From Monocercomonoides exilis (lineage: Eukaryota; Preaxostyla; Oxymonadida; Polymastigidae), in assembly GCA_001643675.2 (NCBI GenBank), contig LSRY02000061.1, positions 310,001 to 374,000 of the forward strand: 64,000 nucleotides of DNA, read 5' to 3'. Positions 58,601-64,000 of the stretch are shown in pieces; positions within the stretch are counted from its first letter, which is position 1, and every line of letters starts with the position of its first letter. The notes beneath the pieces are model-generated. The model searched no databases. It had not been told where the DNA came from and saw only the letters and a program-made list of their open reading frames with translations. A program made the position numbers and the translations under genes.

Positions 58601-60460
58601 CTTCATCGCAACATCATCTGTTCAGATTCAGGAGTATTGAATGTGATGAGTTTGAAAGGAGGAGATGGATTGAAGGAAAATTCATCACTTTGGATTCTGA
58701 ATGAAGGATGCACATTGGGTGGGGTTGTTTCAGAAAGGGATTCATCATTTTTCATCCCTATGTTGGAGAGTGTGTCAAGCGAGGAAGATGAGAGAGAGAT
58801 AAAGCTGACGTTCACTGGGTCTCTGCTTCTGCCATGCAACTTGTCATTCGAGATAATATCGAAAGTGGGAGATGTGGATGTGATTGACAGATACGAGCTT
58901 TGTTCAGATGAGCATGGGAATGAGAGCAGTGCAGTTGGAAGGATTCCGTCAAGTGTGGTGAAATCGGCTGCTGAGGAAGCAGAAGTGTCGGTGTGCATCT
59001 TGTTTGGCAAGGCAGATTCTCCTTCGTCAACGCAATCTTTCATTTTGAAGAACAGAAGTGAGCCCAAGGATAATGGAGATGTAAAACTTGTCGAAGGAGG
59101 AAAAGAAGGGAAATCATATTGGTTATTGATTGTGATTGTTCTTGTTGTTTTATTTTTGATTGTTCTTATTGTTGCAATAGCCTTTATTGTTCGTTGGAAA
59201 AAGCAAAAGAGAAGAACAAAAGAGCTGGAGGTGATTGTGGAAGACACAGTGAAGAAGGATCCAAAAGTATTTGAGATGGTGACGATGGAGATGTCACCGG
59301 AGGAGCAGTGGAGGAGAGCAGAAAGGGAGGCTGAGAAGAAGAATGAAGAGAGGATCAAGAAGAGGGTGTATGAGACGAATATGGAACACTCCGAGTCATC
59401 GGAGCATTTGTTGAGTGAGAGTGGATCAACAGAATATATTTTAGGAAGAGATTCAGACAAGATTCCAGAATGGATGTTGGAAAAGGTTGAAGAAGAGGAA
59501 ATTAGAAAGCAGACTCCATCACCATCCATCTCATCCACTTCAACCACTTCAACGACTGATTCAGATTCAACATTTGTTCGTGGAGAGGATCTATGCCCAA
59601 CCACCTCATCAATGTCCAATCTGGTGGATGCGATGTCCTGTTCATCTCCTCATGAGAAGCTGATTGTAGATCTGAGAGATTCTTTGTTCATGTTGCTTCA
59701 TGGGCTGAATAAGACAAAGGAGATGGCGATAGGCTCTCTTCAGGAGAGGGAGCAGACAGCTGCCCAGATACTGTTCTGGGTGGCAAATGGAGCACTCCAC
59801 TCATTTGATGAAATGGAAAACAAGCTTCAGTCATTGTCCAGTTTGAGTCCTCACATTGTGCTGTTCTCAGAGCACATGGTTATCTGCATTGTGATGCATT
59901 CTGACTTATTGTCTGATGATGATTCAGATTCATCATCCATCTCTTCATTGAGTATTGTTTCTTCTTCGTCAAATATTTCGTTGATGAGCGAGAGATTCAC
60001 AGACTCGCCACCTCCTTCATCAGCGTTTGAGGATGATGAAGGATTCAAAAAGGAGTGTTTGCGATGGAAGGCACCTGAGTTGATTATCAACAAGAAGATG
60101 GGAGCGACAAAGGAGTCAGTTGCGTTTTCGATTGGGATGATGCTTTGGGAGTGCCTGACTCTTCAGGTTCCGTTTGGGGAGTATGAGGCGGTGATTGTAG
60201 GGGAGAAGATTGTGAACGGGGAGAGGCCGAAGCTGGAGCTGGCTGAGGAATCAGGTTTGTTTGGGGTGATGCAGAGCTGTCTTTCAGCAAAGGTTGAGGG
60301 GCGTCCCACGCTGATTGAGCTGAAACGAACATTTTTTAGACAGTTTCCGGATGAGGCGATGGTGATGACGATGACTGATGCTTTATGTTGTGAAGGGTCA
60401 GAAGAGTCAAAAGAGAAGGGCAGACAAACAAGGGACAGTCACCTTCTTCAACGATCATGA
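52685..60460 (+). CDS. K2: giant single-pass receptor-like pseudokinase with beta-helix ectodomain
   Basis: A continuous 2591-residue frame ending in TGA. It has a signal peptide (MHLFVLAYLIFGKTFEA) and an N-terminal beta-helix rich in Ser, Asn and GGG motifs (GGGIYAL, GGGGIMI, GDDGGAIVL). Four modules of about 350-380 residues open with CGINESHPC, CGIAKFPC, CGFSDYPC and CGEFSTPC at about 54312, 55339, 56399 and 57539. The membrane helix lies at about 2143-2170 (LLIVIVLVVLFLIVLIVAIA) and is followed by RWKKQKRR. The tail has a Ser/Thr linker, LSPHIVLF in the catalytic-loop position, LRWKAPEL, FSIGMMLWECLTLQVPFGEY and GRPTL. HRD, DFG and the glycine loop are absent, so it should be catalytically dead. 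From about residue 1975 to the PFGEYEA block it is almost identical to K1; the ectodomain and the last 100 residues differ. Confidence 0.86.
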   Translation: MHLFVLAYLIFGKTFEAQDFSGIATLENKGILSNIYFFNYSNIFYQGYSYDAQFHHKINNNHLFEQITFSGVKKLQSGTSTVIYTFLGFHNSTVGLKNVAIEYLSSPLMLIAEYSTLMMDSCISHQKSTSPFLLQSGSISIVNLTLIPQISFCSRSLVFSSDDSNSVVLRNSIMADLAVSSSECFLLSGKSKSEEISNCAFRNMSEKYDKNSDYQISHSCLLSSMENCLVYSCVNAFEGGISSGSYSSHDFICRNISISFGKRETNALQKKEQMNTTESQTFSLCEWTDCTAEQGGALYIHNNENAILTVENSSFTRCSASSTRGGGIYALKVAECIVKHSTFVQCSAAATPNIGGGGIMIENVYIQPIVDNCFFQSCSSGDDGGAIVLCPTNTQRQKHCISNSFFDNCRCNGSAHGAGGAIMHWDCIDKVMISNCLLCDCYSMHAGGAIGLLINSYNRGTLLFFCFFHDNICVKGGHDIVLYNSTENNIDPSCYSTRQTMNRVSTDTASTVDRSDWLHNDFGNVRFVSSTDSQPKGNDTYACGINESHPCGTISRCLTQLISGYVTEIEVFSGTIIETNSFDCGSDSFTVYGQSNMSATIHTEFEASGLSLFSVSTGTLTISDLIFVHDSAHPNNRGSRLFEISGAGEMHVNRLNISIGSGQSTETAFTTELINVQNGMLQMDNVNWAKTISTVSLFSLSSTNEISLKLSECTFDGIERTTSGAAVISITDDKANIDLNSCIFEGCGSTTSTDGGSMMLCAGEGNEVKVKGGSFDGCYCSETDGLGGGILLRLLNENPDFLISSSFGTNTAKWGNDIFVISPNLEETAKSENITCVTASLDSVDKVRGYDNGNASVAIPLCIYLLPTPEEIHVSYTEASNHSHCGIAKFPCLTLKHSLTRLTGTKKIIVNGMILMSDELAFDEQKHEIRGNDDQSGWIVSDIEIESDAAMIATNVETVLSKLIFSLPSSLPLHQTFISSSSQLTLSHCSISLQYPSSELACLFLSVDSGSLVIDFFSVLSITLSTTPLISFSGSSSYTESMSIKWLNMTNCTFTEIERAAGSGGCVSIGNSHDDYTNTQINIEESVFDGCSVLADGSRGGAIDVQMKGNIQMNIISCTFTGCTAPAGEEEKTGFGGGMALKLIDDGSSFVISSPVFDTEKPNTARYGNNLFVESSNLTKSITNDTLPFVSENLVNISLDSMRGFDGGDTTNAIPLVYFWLTLGSEVFIGGDGKDMGACGFSDYPCISVDYSLTRLSEGNEKNMNIIGKAILQNCVDLCGISIKSDDNNKCVLECLSSLEGAEEAAMKISGITNFELINFVIPSSFSGGVSYLMFVGSSEGLLTVKDCSFTKMEESGEEIINYGLIEADGGTVVIKFVSMQLLSFSHDVISVLSTTILNIYNLTMKNIELDGSSGLSISKSSRREKNEVEQDIVIEWSLFEEVTQNRTNDVPIIRNDNDEPLKMVIRNTTMKRCGGLKCGKGGGMFCVLNEGGSFDCSFCTISECFCSTTGRGGWLFLECSSVAEKPLSFVLSNLTFKDNSALRGRDVYVRCHSIETQIVDEQFLLDFRAPFVKELAMWGCSTDSFEGEEDLLLRVVKYQSETIFVSSVSDNHEDNKRCGEFSTPCQSLNVGIQHIIPSSYSQLLISKETIINGECEAKDVIVRSLQSSSAAQVHLKSTITGDSGNLFTTSENIRFERLKFNFRKSFSYSGSFLIHEASGQLSLSFVDFSSVGGSNNNQPAVALNSSLLSIESGILHVDNCSVSLLSFKEPSFLLSGEEISLTNVKLEQIESTADVFEIGSCGSVAFNGVSADGVKLPDGCIISIDSSSSGTISVGSSSFDNCSRNSEGASVLSSSSTSAHIVLSNCSCSICDSLSSKGSIVEINNAKDVFMDSCQFIGVLSKENENERNNAFEEICEWNGSLIYSANSSLVMKYVTIMNASSGGFSASTCDVTIEKGEFLNNNPFIEKYPSLHRNIICSDSGVLNVMSLKGGDGLKENSSLWILNEGCTLGGVVSERDSSFFIPMLESVSSEEDEREIKLTFTGSLLLPCNLSFEIISKVGDVDVIDRYELCSDEHGNESSAVGRIPSSVVKSAAEEAEVSVCILFGKADSPSSTQSFILKNRSEPKDNGDVKLVEGGKEGKSYWLLIVIVLVVLFLIVLIVAIAFIVRWKKQKRRTKELEVIVEDTVKKDPKVFEMVTMEMSPEEQWRRAEREAEKKNEERIKKRVYETNMEHSESSEHLLSESGSTEYILGRDSDKIPEWMLEKVEEEEIRKQTPSPSISSTSTTSTTDSDSTFVRGEDLCPTTSSMSNLVDAMSCSSPHEKLIVDLRDSLFMLLHGLNKTKEMAIGSLQEREQTAAQILFWVANGALHSFDEMENKLQSLSSLSPHIVLFSEHMVICIVMHSDLLSDDDSDSSSISSLSIVSSSSNISLMSERFTDSPPPSSAFEDDEGFKKECLRWKAPELIINKKMGATKESVAFSIGMMLWECLTLQVPFGEYEAVIVGEKIVNGERPKLELAEESGLFGVMQSCLSAKVEGRPTLIELKRTFFRQFPDEAMVMTMTDALCCEGSEESKEKGRQTRDSHLLQRS

Positions 60461-61646
60461 GTGTCAAGACGAAAAAGTGATGGGCGAAAAGAACAGAAGC
60501 AAAGACGAGTTATAAAGCTGAGAAGAGATTTTGTTATTTTTGATGTTCTTCACTTTTGCATAATTTTGTATTTGTTTTTGTTTGATATTTTTTTCGAATT
60601 TGTCAATTTCTTTGATTTTCCGTTTTCTTCACTTTTTGTTCGATTTAACTTTTATGTTGTTGTTGTTTGTGCCATTTGCGTTGTTTGAATTGTTTGGATT
60701 ATATATTATTTTTCAACACCATTTTTGCTGGGGAAGGATTAAAGTAGAATTTTATGGAGCTTTGCTTCCACACATCTGCTGATCAATTGTTTTATTTTTT
60801 CATTCATTCACTTATTAATTCCATTTTATAACTCCCATTTGGTTTTTGGTTGGGCATGGTTTTCGTTCGTCTTCTGTCTTTGAGACGAGAAGAACAAGCC
60901 TGGAGCATTGTTAAATGCTTCTTTACAAACGATCTTGATTCCTTTTGAAAGAAAGTGATCTATTTACTTCAAGTTCATAAAACCTCTTCTCCAGTGACTT
61001 TATTGTCATTCATTCATTTATTCATTCATTTCTCATTATATATTCATCACCTGTTGTATTATTGAACTTCCCAATTGATTGAAAAGATAAAAAGCATACA
61101 ATCGAAAACATCAAATTTATTCATTTTTTCCTTAAGTCTTTCAAAGTCAAAACTTTTGAAATTGAATCAGATTATCATTAATCCTCAGAGACTAACAAGG
61201 TCCTCTTCTTTTTTGGTCTGATTTTTCAATCCAGATTTTGATTTTTTCGAAAGTTATTATGACTTTTTCAGAGTTCTCCGTAATTTTTGTCTGAAATCCA
61301 AATTTCCTTAACTGGCTCATTTGAAACTACAACTGTGACTAACATAATCATTGCACTTTTTCTTTCTTTTAATCCATTTTCTGAATAATTGTTTTCAGAT
61401 TAAAAGTACATCTCCTTTCTCCTCCGCCATTGCAGTATTATCAGTAAGTGCACAATATACGACCGTTAACAATTTTCTGTGTGGATGATTATAAGAATAT
61501 TATTAACTGTTTTATATGGTTTGCTTGAATTTTTTTTGTGCGGAAACTTTTTTATTGGACCCATGAAATTTTTAAAGATTTCACTTTAAATATGGGATCG
61601 ATCAAATTTTTTGTTCAAAAAATTTATTTTGCAGTTTTTTTTCTGA
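60461..61646. other. AT-rich spacer downstream of K2
   Basis: T-rich DNA with no supported gene; a CATT(C/T)ATT repeat lies around 61008-61040. Confidence 0.6.
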
Positions 61647-61850
61647 ATGCTAATTGAGGATCGCAAATTCAAAATAAGCTTCTTCAACGAATTATTTCAC
61701 AACGCAAATGATACATGGGAATGGTTCAGAAATGAAGTGTTGAATCAAAGAAACAAAGAATGCAGAAATTGTCATAAGGAAATGGATTTTAATGAACGAA
61801 ATCAGGCATAGGTTCAAACGTGTTCCTTTTGCAATTTGCGTTTTTAAACC
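61647..61850 (+). pseudogene. Merlin/ISXO2-like transposase N-terminal relic
   Basis: A frame from the ATG at 61647 reads ISFFNELFHNANDTWEWFRN, then KECRNCHKEMDF, TAG at 61809, then VQTCSFCNLRF and TAA. The layout (an acidic helix, a tryptophan-containing segment and two CxxC pairs) is that of the zinc-ribbon N-terminus of IS1595/Merlin transposases. Nothing of the catalytic part follows; the next 900 bases are AT-rich. It is a different lineage from the element at 7861-9231. Confidence 0.5.
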
Positions 61851-62713
61851 TTCAAATTATAACGAATTAATAGATAATAATTATTAAAAAACTTTTTATG
61901 GACCGATTTTTCGAAAAAAATTTTTCTTGTTGAAAAAATGATTTTTGAAAAATGACCCATAAAAACATGAATTTCATTGAAAAATATTCAAATTTTTAAA
62001 GAAAATGTGATTTTTTCGAATTGAAAGTGCTTGCATTATTATATAGACTTATTTTATTTGTAAATTTTCATCATTAACAATAATGATCATAAAAATTTTT
62101 TTTTATTAAATATCTTTGATCCAACCCACAAAAAATTTTCTTATTTGATGAAATTTTTAATAAACAATTTTGAGTGATAGTTATTGTATTTAACTTTTAT
62201 TCGTAAATGAGCAATTTAAATACTTCACATAAAACATTTTTATGAAAAGCATGTATTAATGAATTCGATGCTTTAGTTTCATAGTTGATTTAATTATTAT
62301 TCGTGAATTAATTAAAGAATATTTCTTTATAACTTAAATCTTAATTTGAAATGGGTTTTTCTATTTGTTTTCCTTTTGAAATAAATGTTTTTCTATTCGT
62401 TGTGGCATTTCATACTCACTTTTTTTATGTGTTAATATCATTTGCTTCAACGATAAATAAGTTGTAAAATGTCTTGTTTTCAATAAAAAAGTTTGTTATG
62501 ATAATATAACAATGCTATATCTTTCTTCTTTTTTACACAAAAATTCAATTTTTTTTCTGCTAATTTAGTGTTTTAATGAATAATAATCATATAAAAATAT
62601 TATATTGTTTATTAACAAAAATTCAATAAGAGAATAACAATGAAGCAAAGCTGTCAATAATCAAAGAAATTCATAAAACTAATTCAAAAGCCAAATCACT
62701 CGGTTAACAAAGT
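61851..62713. other. AT-rich spacer
   Basis: Very T/A-rich with no open frame of note. It may contain the decayed rest of the Merlin relic. Confidence 0.55.
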
Positions 62714-63830
62714 TCAACCAAATGGCTTATCACCATACATCTTCTCCATCTGCTCAACCAGATCTTCTCCATTGATTCCTTCTGTCAGTGGCCTCACACC
62801 ATCTCTCATCATTTCCCGCGCTTCTTCTGCATCACATTCGCTCAATGGCGCTTCGCCTGTTGTCATCTCATGGAGAATCAATCCAAGTGTGAAAACAACT
62901 GCCTTTTCGATTTCCTCTTCTTCATCTCCCGCTTCAGGCGCCTTCCATCACTTCATTTCTTCCTTTTCCTTTTCATCTTCCAACTCCTCTGTCAAAACAA
63001 ATATTTCATTTGTTTCTTCCTCAACGAAGATCAAATATGGTCACAATTGTTTCCCCATCATTTCCACCCTTTCGTCTCCAACTGATATCAAATGCTCAAA
63101 CAGCTCTGCAACTGCCAACTCCACTTCCTATTTATTGCAATTTCATTTTCAATTAATCTTCTAACATTGACATTAATTGCATTGAATCCTATCATTCAAC
63201 AAGTGAATTCCCCGCATTCAATTGAGACTGAACAATTCTTCCCACCGAGAGTTGAACTTGAATGAATGAATGCCATTCTTTTCGAATTCAACTGACCTTT
63301 CACAGCAAATGAAAGTCTCCTCATTGTCAGCGAACTCGAACATCCAACAAGCGATTCTTGTGTGAATGATCCTTCATCATTCCCATCCACACCGCCTCCA
63401 ACCGCATCCACAAACACACAATCAAATCCATTGTTCGCTCCAGCTTCTAAATGGAATGAACATCCAGTAATCACCAATTCCCCTTCTTTGTTTGAAATTA
63501 TTGTTTTGGCCGAGTTGTCAAACCCCGATGTTAGTTGAAGTTGGATATTCATCAATTCAAGATGAATATCATTTCCCATGAAATATTCCAATTGATTTCC
63601 AACTGCCTTTTCAAAATTCAAAGTTGCTTTCACATTCTCTTCTCCCATCTTCGTATCATTTTTGATCTGATAATTGGACAAGTTGAATGAATCTCGAATA
63701 ACAGTCGATCCTTCAATCTGAATTGTTTTCATTTCATCTCCCTCTTTCATATTTTAAATCCCTTTTCACATTGTGAAACATGGATCTTCCTCGTTTCCAC
63801 ATATTACAACATCAAATCCATTAGAAAAGC
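62714..63830 (-). pseudogene. Pseudogene D: chimeric, internally deleted receptor pseudokinase
   Basis: Two separated parts of a K1-like gene are fused. The upstream part (63830 to 63196) covers the third ectodomain module: CFTM, then stop for Trp, KGI, stop for Glu, then KTIQIEGSTVIRDSFNLSNY, NVKATLNFEKAVGNQLEYF and LVITGCSFHLEAG, almost identical to K1. The downstream part (about 63125 to 62714) is a kinase-like C-lobe: PYLIFVEEE, WKAPEAGDEEEE, AVVFTLGLILHEMTTGEAPL and VRPLTEG, with TGA in place of Arg in the LRWKAPE position and another TGA before PYLIF. The intervening 4-5 kb, including the membrane segment, is gone. The C-lobe differs from both K1 and K2, so it came from a further paralogue. 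Confidence 0.8.
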
Positions 63831-64000
63831 ATAATCAATCTCATTTTTCATTTTTTTAAAAAAACATTAAAATGACAAACTCTTTTTAAGTTCATTGTTT
63901 TTATAATACAACATTGAATTGTTTTGTGTGATTATTGTTAAATCCAGCAAGATTTATTCATAAATGCATGTTTTGATCGAGTCTAATAAAAAAATACATT

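Overview
The window reads as nuclear DNA of a free-standing or gut-associated protist, most likely an oxymonad (Metamonada, Preaxostyla; Monocercomonoides-like). This rests on four things: short GT..AG introns, AT-rich spacers with few genes, the standard code holding through 8-kb reading frames, and two giant intronless receptor-like genes whose beta-helix ectodomain / one membrane pass / degenerate kinase layout I associate with that group. The taxon is an inference; no rRNA or other decisive marker is present. LAYOUT 0-10 kb: the 3' exons of an unknown Cys-containing protein gene (+), a large two-exon DENN-domain gene (-), and a dead Merlin (IS1595/ISXO2-like) DNA transposon with visible terminal inverted repeats. 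10-26 kb: receptor pseudokinase gene K1 (-), a long gene-poor spacer with a GA microsatellite, and a four-exon gene for an integrin-alpha-like FG-GAP membrane protein with very long serine runs (+). 26-34 kb: a run of small ordinary genes, namely a spliced ribosomal protein eL38 gene, an isoprenylcysteine-methyltransferase/PEMT-type membrane methyltransferase (-), a SPRY-domain gene with tiny exons, a secreted ML-domain (NPC2/MD-2-like) protein with a His-Pro and Glu-Pro tail (-), and an intact Tc1/mariner-IS630 transposase. 34-37 kb: repeats and a G-rich stretch with no convincing gene. 37-42.5 kb: a TmcB/TmcC-like multi-pass membrane protein gene broken by several frameshifts and three in-frame stops. 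43-52 kb: two tandemly duplicated wrecks of receptor-pseudokinase genes, plus a third fragment. 52.7-60.5 kb: the second intact receptor pseudokinase gene, K2 (+). 60.5-64 kb: AT-rich DNA with a second Merlin relic and a chimeric, internally deleted receptor pseudogene (-). HOW IT FITS TOGETHER: about half of the window belongs to one receptor family: two intact genes in inverted orientation and at least four broken copies. K1 and K2 are nearly identical around the membrane segment and in the first part of the kinase-like tail, but differ strongly in the ectodomain. That patchwork suggests a conserved signalling end joined to fast-changing outer surfaces, with local pseudogenes as possible conversion donors. 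The FG-GAP protein between them is a second single-pass surface protein, so the locus may be concerned with adhesion or surface recognition. No experimental function can be read from the sequence.
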